Shown in pieces: positions 48,554 to 55,399 of a DNA stretch of 64,000 nucleotides. Made by a program: the position numbers and the translations under genes. Position 1 is the first letter of the stretch; every line of letters begins with the position of its first letter. The DNA comes from a virus, in IMG/VR virus record IMGVR_UViG_3300031758_000017, positions 1 to 64,000 of that record, one strand, 5' to 3'. The notes under the pieces are model-generated. The model did not search any database and had not been told where the DNA came from. It saw only the letters and a program-made list of their open reading frames with translations.

Positions 48554-49056
48554 TGTCATATAATTTCGAGAAAATATTGAGAGGGAAAAAATCTTCCCCA
48601 AAAGATACAAATGAAACTTCTGCAGATTCCTCAGGTTCATTTGAGGGAGCTCTGAGCGGTCCATTAGTTAAAAGGAAAATAAAAAAGATTCATAATTTTG
48701 AAGAAGAATTAAGTGAAGTTACAGACTCTTCTTCTTCAGGACAATATGACACTTCTTATAGTGCTGGTAGGTCGAACCCATTAAAAATCAATGGTCCCAA
48801 TAGTATCATGAACAGTCGAGCGGTAAAAGATAAAAATTTCCCAAAATGGGGAGGTCCTGGTGGTGTTTATGTAAAGGTAAAAGAAAGATGTAAAAAATAT
48901 CCTTACTGTAATCAGGGTGATATCAAAAGTTTAGATTTTTTTGAAGACCAAGAATTGAAAGAATCCGTTTATAATGTATCAAAAAAATTAGGATTACCGT
49001 ATTCTCAGGTCGAGAAAATTGTAATAAATGAAATAAATAAGATATTTATTAAGTAA
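48553..49056 (+). CDS. Hypothetical protein with conserved-looking C-terminal block (167 aa)
   Basis: The first 95 residues are Ser/Lys-rich and look disordered. Residues about 96-125 (KNFPKWGGPGGVYVKVKERC, then KKYPYCNQGD) are dense in Gly, Pro, Trp and Cys and look like a folded motif, and a helical end follows. The next gene starts on the very next base after the stop. I recall blocks of this kind in phage hypothetical proteins but cannot name a family. Confidence 0.6.
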   Translation: MSYNFEKILRGKKSSPKDTNETSADSSGSFEGALSGPLVKRKIKKIHNFEEELSEVTDSSSSGQYDTSYSAGRSNPLKINGPNSIMNSRAVKDKNFPKWGGPGGVYVKVKERCKKYPYCNQGDIKSLDFFEDQELKESVYNVSKKLGLPYSQVEKIVINEINKIFIK

Positions 49057-50382
49057 ATGAAAAAGAATATATCAAATATCATTTCGGAGTCATTATTTGA
49101 CGAAGTAAAAAGAACCATATTAAAAGAAAATAAAAAATCTCAAGATATGTTTCAAATTACTTGCGAGGGAGAACCCGTTGAAACATTTGAATCCGAAGAA
49201 ATTGCAATGCAACATTTGGATATTTATAAAAAGAAACATCCTAAAAAGGAGTTCATAATCGAAAAAGTAAAATATAATTCACCAACTGAAATGATTGATA
49301 AATTAGACCAGATGGGAGAAGAATTAGAAGAAAATAAAGAAACCACAAAAATGAAAAAAATTAAAGTATCGAGCATGGCAGAAGCCATTTTATCCGCTAA
49401 AGAAAAAGGTCTAAAAGAAATTAAATTTAACGGAAAAGTACATAATGTTGAAGAATCATGGAAACAACTTGAAGAAGAGGAAGGTGTTTGTGATGAGTGT
49501 GGACAAGGTTATATGGAAGAAGAAACAAATGTGGAGGAATCAAGCGCGTTTGTTTTGGCTGCTGATAAAGCGAGAGATGCTGGTAAAAAAGAATTCGAAT
49601 TCCCTAAAGGAAGTGGTAAAATGCATAAAGTAACAATCACTAAAGATATTGATACAAATGAAGGTGAAATGGGTACGTGTAGTGAGTGTGGTTCACCCAT
49701 GAATGAGGAAGGAATGTGTTCAGAGTGTGGTACTGGTATGTATGAATCTAAGAAATCGGTTCTTAGACTTACTGAAAGTGAAATGGTTTCTTTGATTAAA
49801 AAAATGGTAATTGATTCAAAAAAAAATCTAAGTGAGGCGGTACCCGGTATTGCGGTAACTAAGAAAGCTCAGAGTGGTTCTAAAAAAGAAAATGACGACG
49901 CAATTAAAGATGTTCAGAAAAAACTGAAAAAAGCATCAACATTTGATGGTAATGATAATCCTGAGTTTCCAAAACAAGTTGGTAAAGGTGAAAAAATGGC
50001 GGTAAACCCAACTGAGAAACAAGAAGAGTATATTGATGATAATATGAAGGGTGGTACCCTTTTAGATTTAAATTATGATTTTGAACCATCAGAATCATTC
50101 AAAAAAAGATTAAAAATGGCATTAGAAGGTGACTCAAAAATGGGTAACTCACAAAATGCTGCTAACGTTATAAAAACAAAAACAGGAGAGAGATTAAGTA
50201 AATCGGCTGAAAGAAAAAAAGAAAAAGAGAAAGACGCACCTGAAGCATTCCATGGAGCAAGAGGAGTTCAACCTTTAAAAGTAAAGAGTGTGAATGAATC
50301 TAAAACTACAATGACTTCAATTGTGAATGAGGAAATCTCGAGAATGAAAAAAATCATCGGATACAACGAAAGTACTCAGTAA
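49057..50382 (+). CDS. Acidic/Lys-rich protein with zinc-ribbon-like motifs, possible core/scaffold (441 aa)
   Basis: N-terminus KKNISNIISESLFDEVKRTI is helical. Three C-x-x-C-G knuckles occur: CDECGQGY (about 148), CSECGSPM (about 208) and CSECGTGM (about 219), enough for one or two zinc ribbons. LRLTESEMVSLIKKMV (about 237-252) and the C-terminal EISRMKKIIGYNE are short helices of a kind I associate with phage core proteins. The rest is highly charged and probably flexible. A scaffold or internal head protein is a guess from composition and place. Confidence 0.6.
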   Translation: MKKNISNIISESLFDEVKRTILKENKKSQDMFQITCEGEPVETFESEEIAMQHLDIYKKKHPKKEFIIEKVKYNSPTEMIDKLDQMGEELEENKETTKMKKIKVSSMAEAILSAKEKGLKEIKFNGKVHNVEESWKQLEEEEGVCDECGQGYMEEETNVEESSAFVLAADKARDAGKKEFEFPKGSGKMHKVTITKDIDTNEGEMGTCSECGSPMNEEGMCSECGTGMYESKKSVLRLTESEMVSLIKKMVIDSKKNLSEAVPGIAVTKKAQSGSKKENDDAIKDVQKKLKKASTFDGNDNPEFPKQVGKGEKMAVNPTEKQEEYIDDNMKGGTLLDLNYDFEPSESFKKRLKMALEGDSKMGNSQNAANVIKTKTGERLSKSAERKKEKEKDAPEAFHGARGVQPLKVKSVNESKTTMTSIVNEEISRMKKIIGYNESTQ

Positions 50383-50390
50383 TCTTCTTT

Positions 50391-50420
50391 TTTTTGTTTT
50401 CTTTTATCCTTATATTTTAA
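50391..50420 (+). promoter_or_regulatory. T-rich plus TTATATTTTA candidate promoter
   Basis: TTTTTTTGTTTTCTTTTATCC then TTATATTTTA (50410-50419), four bases before the ATG at 50424. Same layout as the 36466, 39590, 44801 and 53082 sites. Confidence 0.35.
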
Positions 50421-50423
50421 CAG

Positions 50424-50888
50424 ATGAGGATTATGGAAAATAGAGAAGAGTATATTGAGTCAGATATTTCTGAAAAATACAAACATCAAATAGACATTTG
50501 GTATAGAACCTACAACATTAATAGGGATAAAATAATATTATTTTATGATTTCCTATCTTCTTTATATGATTTAGTAGACGAAACCTTTTTAGGTTCTGAT
50601 GTACTTTATGACGAAATAGACCAACGAAACCATTTTAATTGGTGTTGGAATAAAATAATCACCAATTTTGATAAAGAAAAAATATTCTTCAAGGAGAAAG
50701 GAACCCACTATGAATATATGTGGAATTTTTTCTATGAGGCGTACTATTTTGTTAAATTGGAAGAAAAAGAAAATAGAATATCTGAATACTTTTACAAGTT
50801 ATTTGATTTTAGATATCAAAAGTCAAGGTCCGAGTTGGACATTCTCACAGAAATTTATAAATTATTCGAACAAAACTTGAAAAAGTAG
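50424..50888 (+). CDS. Hypothetical protein (154 aa)
   Basis: Soluble, helical, rich in aromatic and acidic residues (IWYRTYNINRDKIILFYDF, WNFFYEAYYFVKLEEKE). A second in-frame ATG three codons downstream is an alternative start. No motif recognised. It opens a run of five or six small genes that share a promoter-like T-rich leader. Confidence 0.58.
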   Translation: MRIMENREEYIESDISEKYKHQIDIWYRTYNINRDKIILFYDFLSSLYDLVDETFLGSDVLYDEIDQRNHFNWCWNKIITNFDKEKIFFKEKGTHYEYMWNFFYEAYYFVKLEEKENRISEYFYKLFDFRYQKSRSELDILTEIYKLFEQNLKK

Positions 50889-50892
50889 TTTA

Positions 50893-50923
50893 TTTTCCGT
50901 ATACTATATATAAAAACGGAAAA
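50893..50923 (+). promoter_or_regulatory. 8-bp inverted repeat ending at a start codon
   Basis: TTTTCCGT (50893-50900) and ACGGAAAA (50916-50923) are perfect arms around a TATACTATATATAAA-type spacer; the ATG of the histone-like gene follows at 50924. Could be an operator over a TATA-like -10 region or an RNA hairpin at the start. Confidence 0.42.
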
Positions 50924-51106
50924 ATGGACACACTTAAACAAATCAAAGACTTGGTGGAAAAAATGTCTGTTGATACCACCAAGGTATTCGAAAAGGGTAA
51001 TAGAAGTGCATCTATTCGAGCTAGAAAATATGCTCAAGAAATAAAAGAGTTAATTCCTCTTTATAGAAAAGAACTATTACAAGAAATAAAAAAACATGAT
51101 GATTAA
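50924..51106 (+). CDS. Histone H1-like (Hc1-type) DNA-binding protein (60 aa)
   Basis: The core FEKGNRSASIRARKYAQEI followed by K-E-L-I-x-x-Y-R-K-E-L matches the Bacteroidota/Chlamydia-type small H1-like protein pattern (F-x-K-G-N-K-x-A-x-T-R-A-R-K-x-x-Q-E-L-K). The whole protein is two short helices with Lys/Arg faces and the usual length of about 60. It probably binds DNA non-specifically and could compact phage or host DNA. An 8-bp inverted repeat stands directly before the ATG. Its last bases overlap the next start. Confidence 0.78.
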   Translation: MDTLKQIKDLVEKMSVDTTKVFEKGNRSASIRARKYAQEIKELIPLYRKELLQEIKKHDD

Positions 51107-51278
51107 TTATATCTTTATTTTTTTGATGGTATTGAGTACCATTTACGTACTAAGGTTCTGTGTTGAATTTTTGATAAAATTCTTCTCAGAACAACCCTCA
51201 ATATTAAAGTTGACCAAAATAGAATCTGTTTTGTTTTATCTTGCGGTTTCTTACATAATAACATTTTTAATAATATAA
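51096..51278 (+). CDS. Small two-helix membrane protein (60 aa)
   Basis: Hydrophobic segments at about 3-20 (NYIFIFLMVLSTIYVL) and 43-60 (SVLFYLAVSYIITFLII) flank a short charged loop. Starts 11 bases inside the histone-like gene. No Cys pair or lysis motif. Could be a holin-like or other envelope peptide; unsupported beyond topology. Confidence 0.5.
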   Translation: MMINYIFIFLMVLSTIYVLRFCVEFLIKFFSEQPSILKLTKIESVLFYLAVSYIITFLII

Positions 51279-51282
51279 TTTA

Positions 51283-51738
51283 GTGTTTGACAATATAAGA
51301 CATTTAAGACCATATTTTTTCTCTTTGAGAGAAATAGACAATAACGTAAGTTTAGACATTAAACTTCCTGTTACTTGGAAAATCGAATCAATAATTTCTC
51401 AATACAAATCTATCAAATATAAGATACAAGATAAAAATGAGAAATTTACTTTGGTTTCATTAATCAGTAATGCAACCGCTGATGGTTATGATGTTGTTTT
51501 TTCTTGTGCAAAAGAAATAATAACCATGAATAAAGAAATGGAAGAGAAACAAAGACTCTTACAACAAAAGATTAAAGAGTTAGAAGTTTTGTTTCAACAC
51601 CAGACACTTGATAAGTTAAAAGAAATATCATTTATTGAGGATGCAAGACAAGAGAATACAACAGGGATTAAATTGGTTGAATCGGGAAGTGGAGAGGGAC
51701 TCCAAGGAGATACAATCCCACAAGAATCAAATGATTGA
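51283..51738 (+). CDS. Hypothetical protein with coiled-coil end (151 aa), GTG start
   Basis: The frame opens at GTG (51283), four bases after the upstream stop; no ATG in frame is near. Residues 1-85 are an alpha/beta unit (LRPYFFSLREID, IKLPVTWKIESII). A coiled coil follows (MEEKQRLLQQKIKELEVLF, about 87-106) and an acidic Gln/Gly tail. No family recognised; possibly a virion or assembly protein. Confidence 0.58.
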   Translation: MFDNIRHLRPYFFSLREIDNNVSLDIKLPVTWKIESIISQYKSIKYKIQDKNEKFTLVSLISNATADGYDVVFSCAKEIITMNKEMEEKQRLLQQKIKELEVLFQHQTLDKLKEISFIEDARQENTTGIKLVESGSGEGLQGDTIPQESND

Positions 51739-51847
51739 GGAAATCAAAAAATTGGATAAAACCAAAATGTTTGAGACCCCTAAAAAAGAAAAACTTTCTT
51801 TTTTTAAAAGACTTTCTATAATTTTTGGATATGGAAAAAAAAGGTGA
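51731..51847 (+). CDS. Small basic ORF nested between two genes (38 aa)
   Basis: ATG at 51731 overlaps the previous stop (ATGATTGA) and gives MIEEIKKLDKTKMF followed by a Lys-rich end (KKEKLSFFKRLSIIFGYGKK). An upstream in-frame ATG at 51635 would lie far inside the neighbour and is less likely. The overlap at both ends is the packing seen elsewhere in the cluster. Real status uncertain. Confidence 0.45.
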   Translation: MIEEIKKLDKTKMFETPKKEKLSFFKRLSIIFGYGKKR

Positions 51848-52064
51848 CTTGATAAATCAATTGGCAATAATATCAGATTTAATTGAAAAAATTAATTTGG
51901 ATACTAAATCGTGCACATTGGTTATTGAGTTAGAAAACGAAAAGTTTCTACAAACTTTTGATTATATCTCAAAAAAACAAAATAGTCGAATGGTTAAACC
52001 CGACAAAACTTTTACAATTAAAATTGGTCAGGTGGATATCATCTTTAATAAGAGTAGTGTCTAA
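51825..52064 (+). CDS. Hypothetical small protein (79 aa)
   Basis: Helix then beta-type segment: INQLAIISDLIEKINLD, CTLVIELENEKFLQTFDYI, TFTIKIGQVDIIF. Starts 23 bases inside the preceding ORF and ends overlapping, tail to tail, the minus-strand gene at 52045-52683. No motif recognised. Confidence 0.55.
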   Translation: MDMEKKGDLINQLAIISDLIEKINLDTKSCTLVIELENEKFLQTFDYISKKQNSRMVKPDKTFTIKIGQVDIIFNKSSV

Positions 52065-52683
52065 ATAATTCTGATTTTTTAAATCCTTTGGATTCAAGTA
52101 GTTGATATAACAATTTTCTTTGTGCGGTTGACACGTCTTTTATGAATATGAAATTACCTTTCTTCTTTTTTAGAACGTCCTCTCTTATCAATTCAAACAA
52201 CCTTTTAGCGTCACGGATGTTCTTATTTCCAAACAACAGTATATTATCATCGTTTTGAACAAATAGTTTATTATTCAATGTGAATATTTGACCTATTTCA
52301 TTTATAGATGTTATTTGTTCTAACAATTCATGATATCTAATTCTTTCCTTCTTTTGAAAATCGTATATTAGTTCTTCTTTCCAATAAGGAATTATCTCTT
52401 TGATTCTGAATTTATCATCTTCGTACTTAGCCTCAATCAATCTCCCCAAACTATCCTTGACAAATGTTTTAGTCGCCCACCTATTGTTAGGAAAAATTAA
52501 CGCAAGTTCATAAACTACTTCGTTGTTTCTTTTTCTGTTTTGTGTTTTTACAAATCTTGGTTTTTTCTCTGTCTTATATTCATGCCAATACTCGTACACA
52601 GTTGTCCTTTTTTGACACCTGTATAGAATTTTAACTCTTTTCTTGTTACAAAAGAGAACTACAAAGTATTTTCCATTTTTCAT
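52045..52683 (-). CDS. Hypothetical basic protein (212 aa)
   Basis: Lys/Arg-rich soluble protein. Its start overlaps the upstream stop as ATGA, so it is coupled to the small membrane protein gene, and its 3' end overlaps the convergent plus-strand gene by 20 bases. Segments of note are RKRNNEVVYELALIFPNN and VSTAQRKLLYQLLESKGF near the C-terminus. No known motif. Basic charge could fit nucleic-acid binding. Confidence 0.6.
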   Translation of the reverse strand: MKNGKYFVVLFCNKKRVKILYRCQKRTTVYEYWHEYKTEKKPRFVKTQNRKRNNEVVYELALIFPNNRWATKTFVKDSLGRLIEAKYEDDKFRIKEIIPYWKEELIYDFQKKERIRYHELLEQITSINEIGQIFTLNNKLFVQNDDNILLFGNKNIRDAKRLFELIREDVLKKKKGNFIFIKDVSTAQRKLLYQLLESKGFKKSELFRHYSY

Positions 52684-52844
52684 AGAAAGTTTTTAACAAA
52701 GGAGTAGATTCCGTAAACCGCGAAAACACTCCAAATAATAAAAGCACCATACATCACCTTTTCTGTCTTTTGTGCTAATCTTTCCAATGACTCCTTTGTT
52801 GGAGGAGCCATTTCTTTCTTCTGTTTACAATTAGAACATCCCAT
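52680..52844 (-). CDS. Small Cys-start membrane protein (54 aa)
   Basis: Starts MGCSNCKQKKEMAPP at base 52844 (an upstream in-frame ATG would add a long hydrophobic part in the divergent promoter region and is less likely). A charged helix is followed by one membrane helix at about 32-50 (YGAFIIWSVFAVYGIYSF). The C-x-x-C at the N-terminus could bind metal or be lipidated. Coupled with the downstream 212-residue gene. Divergent from the 52882 gene. Confidence 0.55.
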   Translation of the reverse strand: MGCSNCKQKKEMAPPTKESLERLAQKTEKVMYGAFIIWSVFAVYGIYSFVKNFL

Positions 52845-52860
52845 AATACAAAAAATAAGT

Positions 52861-52878
52861 AATAAATAAGTATTTATC
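52861..52878. promoter_or_regulatory. Divergent TATTTAT elements in the 52845-52881 gap
   Basis: TATTTATC on the plus strand (52871-52878, three bases before the 52882 ATG) and TATTTATT on the minus strand (52868 back to 52861, 16 bases before the 52844 ATG). Paired back-to-back copies in a 37-base divergent gap are the best support for the element as a promoter. Confidence 0.45.
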
Positions 52879-52881
52879 AAT

Positions 52882-53049
52882 ATGAAATTGATTGAATTGT
52901 TGGAAGACATGGTGGTTGAAAAATGGTCAATGAAATATAAAAAGACCATAGATTGTAGCAATCCAAAAGGTTTTTCTCAAAAAGCCCACTGCGCCGCGAG
53001 AAGAAAAAGACAGAAAGGTGGAAAGACCAAATCTCAGCCGGTAAAATAA
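52882..53049 (+). CDS. Short basic Cys protein with NPKGFSQKAHC motif (55 aa)
   Basis: ATG at 52882 to TAA at 53047-53049. After a helical start (MKLIELLEDMVVEKW) comes KKTIDCSNPKGFSQKAHC, then a basic Gly/Lys/Arg tail (ARRKRQKGGKTKSQP). The block D-C-x-N-P-K-G-F-S-x-K-A-H-C followed by R/K-K-R and G-G-K-T-K-S is one I have seen in many small phage proteins and protein tails, so I judge it a real gene. Two Cys and one His could bind metal. Function not known to me. Confidence 0.72.
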   Translation: MKLIELLEDMVVEKWSMKYKKTIDCSNPKGFSQKAHCAARRKRQKGGKTKSQPVK

Positions 53050-53050
53050 A

Positions 53051-53060
53051 AGTGCGCACT
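53051..53060. promoter_or_regulatory. AGTGCGCACT perfect palindrome
   Basis: A 10-base perfect palindrome with a GCGC core just after the 52882 gene and about 75 bases before the methylase start. Rare in this AT-rich DNA. Possible operator; no other copies were noted. Confidence 0.3.
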
Positions 53061-53081
53061 GATTTCCATTTTTGAAAAAAG

Positions 53082-53099
53082 TTTCTTATATTTTTATAG
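53082..53099 (+). promoter_or_regulatory. TTTCTTATATTTTTATAG candidate promoter
   Basis: T-rich block followed by TTATATTTTTATAG, with the methylase ATG 35 bases downstream. Fits the T-block/TATATTTT pattern seen before primase, sigma and other genes. Confidence 0.37.
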
Positions 53100-53134
53100 T
53101 TAGAGGACTAATAACGCAAAATATAAAATTATAA

Positions 53135-54025
53135 ATGATATCTTACATTGGAGGAAAAGCTAGAATAGGTAAGTGGATTGTTCCGTTCATACCTAATGAT
53201 ATTGAAACCTACGTGGAGGGGTTTTCGGGTATGTTTTGGGTCTTTTTTAATATGGACCTAAAGAAATACCCCAATCTCAAAACAGTCGTTTACAATGACT
53301 TTAATCGATTGAACGCAAACCTTTTTAAATGTGCTAAACATTACGATAGGTTATGGGATGAACTCGCGAAATACCCATGTCAACAATTAGGTGTGGAAAA
53401 CACCCCACCTGAATATGAACAAATGTTCCGTACATACCAAAAAGAAGTATTCAACGAAGAATTAGTCATTGGGGATGAGCCCAATTTTGATGTTGCCGCA
53501 AAATACGTTTACGTATTAACTCAAGTTTTCTCAGGTTCCAAACCCGAAACTTCTAGTTATACTGATTACAAGGGTAAGTACAGATGTAAGGTGTTAATCT
53601 TTATGGACAAACTCAAACATCCTGAATATAGAGCACATTTAGATAGAATCACGTTTGTCGAAAACATGGATTTCCAAAAAGTTGTTGAAAAGTATGATTC
53701 GCCAAAAACATATTTTTACATGGACCCCCCTTATTGGAAAACAGAAAATTATTATTCAAATCATGATTTTGATAGTAATGACCATGAAAGGTTGGCAAAC
53801 ACATTAAAGGGTATACAAGGTAAATTTAGTTTATCTTATTATGAGTTTAAACAACTTCATGATTGGTTCCCCGAAAATGGTGTTGGTATTGGTAAAAATG
53901 GACAACTTTTGATGTTTCAACCAACTGGTTACAAATGGGCTAAAGAAACTTTCAAAAAGGCGGCTGCCGCTAAAAAAGACGGAACACAAAACGAAGGTAT
54001 TGAATTACTGATTATGAATTATTAA
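53135..54025 (+). CDS. dam: D12-class DNA adenine-N6 methyltransferase (Dam-like, 296 aa)
   Basis: N-terminal YIGGKARIGKWI matches the F/Y-x-G-G-K SAM-binding start of the family. YVEGFSGMFWVFF and VVYNDFNRLN follow as motifs I and II. The catalytic motif IV is DPPYW at 197-201 (M-D-P-P-Y). Length is near Dam enzymes (about 270-280). It probably methylates adenine in a short site, protecting phage DNA or marking it; specificity cannot be read from sequence. No restriction partner is adjacent. Preceded by a promoter-like element and a GC palindrome. Confidence 0.88.
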   Translation: MISYIGGKARIGKWIVPFIPNDIETYVEGFSGMFWVFFNMDLKKYPNLKTVVYNDFNRLNANLFKCAKHYDRLWDELAKYPCQQLGVENTPPEYEQMFRTYQKEVFNEELVIGDEPNFDVAAKYVYVLTQVFSGSKPETSSYTDYKGKYRCKVLIFMDKLKHPEYRAHLDRITFVENMDFQKVVEKYDSPKTYFYMDPPYWKTENYYSNHDFDSNDHERLANTLKGIQGKFSLSYYEFKQLHDWFPENGVGIGKNGQLLMFQPTGYKWAKETFKKAAAAKKDGTQNEGIELLIMNY

Positions 54026-54027
54026 AA

Positions 54028-54318
54028 ATGGATTTTTCTCCTGAAAGTTTGATATATTTGCAAACAATTAAAAATTACTTTGAAAGTAATGAGGAAGCGA
54101 GAAAATATTTTTTATCAAACTTGAACGAAGATGAGTTTTATAATAGTATTTTAAAAGTCGCTGAAAATAATTTTAGAAAAACAGGTGAACCTCAATTAAC
54201 ACAGGAACAACTTGAATTTCTAAGAGTATCTTTGATGATTTTTAAAAAAGTAGAAGATAGTGAATTTAATGGAATTTACTTTTATGAATCAACGGATTTA
54301 AAATTTTATTACAAATAG
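54028..54318 (+). CDS. Hypothetical acidic protein (96 aa)
   Basis: Starts two bases after the methylase stop. Helical: SPESLIYLQTIKNYFES, LNEDEFYNSILKVAEN, LTQEQLEFLRVSLMIF, then a strand-like end. No motif. One base before the ATPase start, so probably in the same transcript. Confidence 0.6.
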   Translation: MDFSPESLIYLQTIKNYFESNEEARKYFLSNLNEDEFYNSILKVAENNFRKTGEPQLTQEQLEFLRVSLMIFKKVEDSEFNGIYFYESTDLKFYYK

Positions 54319-54319
54319 A

Positions 54320-55387
54320 ATGAGAAAAACACCAGACCAATATTTTATTTATGAAACATCGTATGGTACCGACGTACCAACGAATCAATTGTATCTTCAC
54401 ACCTTTGATGAAATACCATCTGTTTATAAGACGGAGAAGGTGTATACATCAGATGTAATGGATTATTTCATATCAGATGGATATAGACCTATATGTGAAT
54501 TAAATTCAACCTCTAAAAGAAGAGTACATAAACCAAATACAGAAATTTTTCTTCTTAATGATAATAATAAAACTGCAATATTATTAAAATCAAAATATGA
54601 AAAAGAAGAATTATTATTTGAGTTAGAATTTTATTACACATTATCTCATGGTATATTTGATACAAATTTTGATTTGAAAAAAATATCAGGATTTGAGTTT
54701 GAATTAAAAAAGAGTGGTATTAGTTTAGTAAAATCTGAACATGGTCATATGGACACCGAGGAATATGAATTAAATGTACCTGATGTTGACATAAAATTAA
54801 ATTACGGTGATAAGTTTGTAAAACTACACGATACTATTGTCACTCGACTGAACAAGAAAAATGATAAAGGTATTGTGTTATTTCATGGAGACCCCGGCAC
54901 GGGCAAAACTTCGTATATAAAGTACCTTACAAGATTGATTGTCGATAAAGAGATACTATTTATTCCACCATCTATGGCCGAATCTCTTTCAGAACCCTCA
55001 ATTATTCCATTCTTGATGGAACATAAAAACTCTATTCTGATTATTGAAGATGCCGAGAAAGTAATTTCAGATAGAGAATTAAACGGTTCTTCTGTTGGTG
55101 TTTCTAATATATTAAACATAACAGATGGTATTCTTGGGGATTGTTTGAATATTCAAATCGTTGCTACCTTCAATATGAAAAAAGAAAAAATTGACCAAGC
55201 CCTACTGAGAAAGGGTAGATTAATTTGTGAACATAAATTTGAACCTCTAAGTGTTGAAGAATCTAACAAATTATTAAAACACTTAGGTAAGAAAAAAACA
55301 GTTGATAAACCAACTACACTTGCGGATATTTATAATATCGATGAAGACGTGGTTCGAGTTGAAAATAAAAAACAAATAGGATTTTAA
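54320..55387 (+). CDS. AAA+ ATPase (BCS1/ftsH-like core, 355 aa)
   Basis: Walker A GDPGTGKT at 190-197, Walker B ILIIEDAE at about 239-246 (acidic pair E-D), sensor-1 like IVATFN at about 279-284, and an Arg-containing LLRKGRLICEHKF (about 294-306) that is typical of classic AAA modules such as BCS1. The first 185 residues are a unique alpha/beta domain, probably a substrate adaptor. No membrane segment. It may act as an unfoldase or remodeller; partners unknown. Stands before thioredoxin and glutaredoxin genes. Confidence 0.82.
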   Translation: MRKTPDQYFIYETSYGTDVPTNQLYLHTFDEIPSVYKTEKVYTSDVMDYFISDGYRPICELNSTSKRRVHKPNTEIFLLNDNNKTAILLKSKYEKEELLFELEFYYTLSHGIFDTNFDLKKISGFEFELKKSGISLVKSEHGHMDTEEYELNVPDVDIKLNYGDKFVKLHDTIVTRLNKKNDKGIVLFHGDPGTGKTSYIKYLTRLIVDKEILFIPPSMAESLSEPSIIPFLMEHKNSILIIEDAEKVISDRELNGSSVGVSNILNITDGILGDCLNIQIVATFNMKKEKIDQALLRKGRLICEHKFEPLSVEESNKLLKHLGKKKTVDKPTTLADIYNIDEDVVRVENKKQIGF

Positions 55388-55399
55388 AATTAAAGAAAA

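Noticed and set aside
51635-51730. Long version of the small ORF ending at 51847
   Set aside because: It would overlap the upstream gene by about 100 bases; the ATG at 51731 at the upstream stop fits local gene packing.
52845-52961. Longer start for the small minus-strand membrane protein, and the minus ORF 52877-53059
   Set aside because: Both read through the divergent promoter gap and the antisense of the 52882 gene; the short start MGCSNC is the simpler choice.
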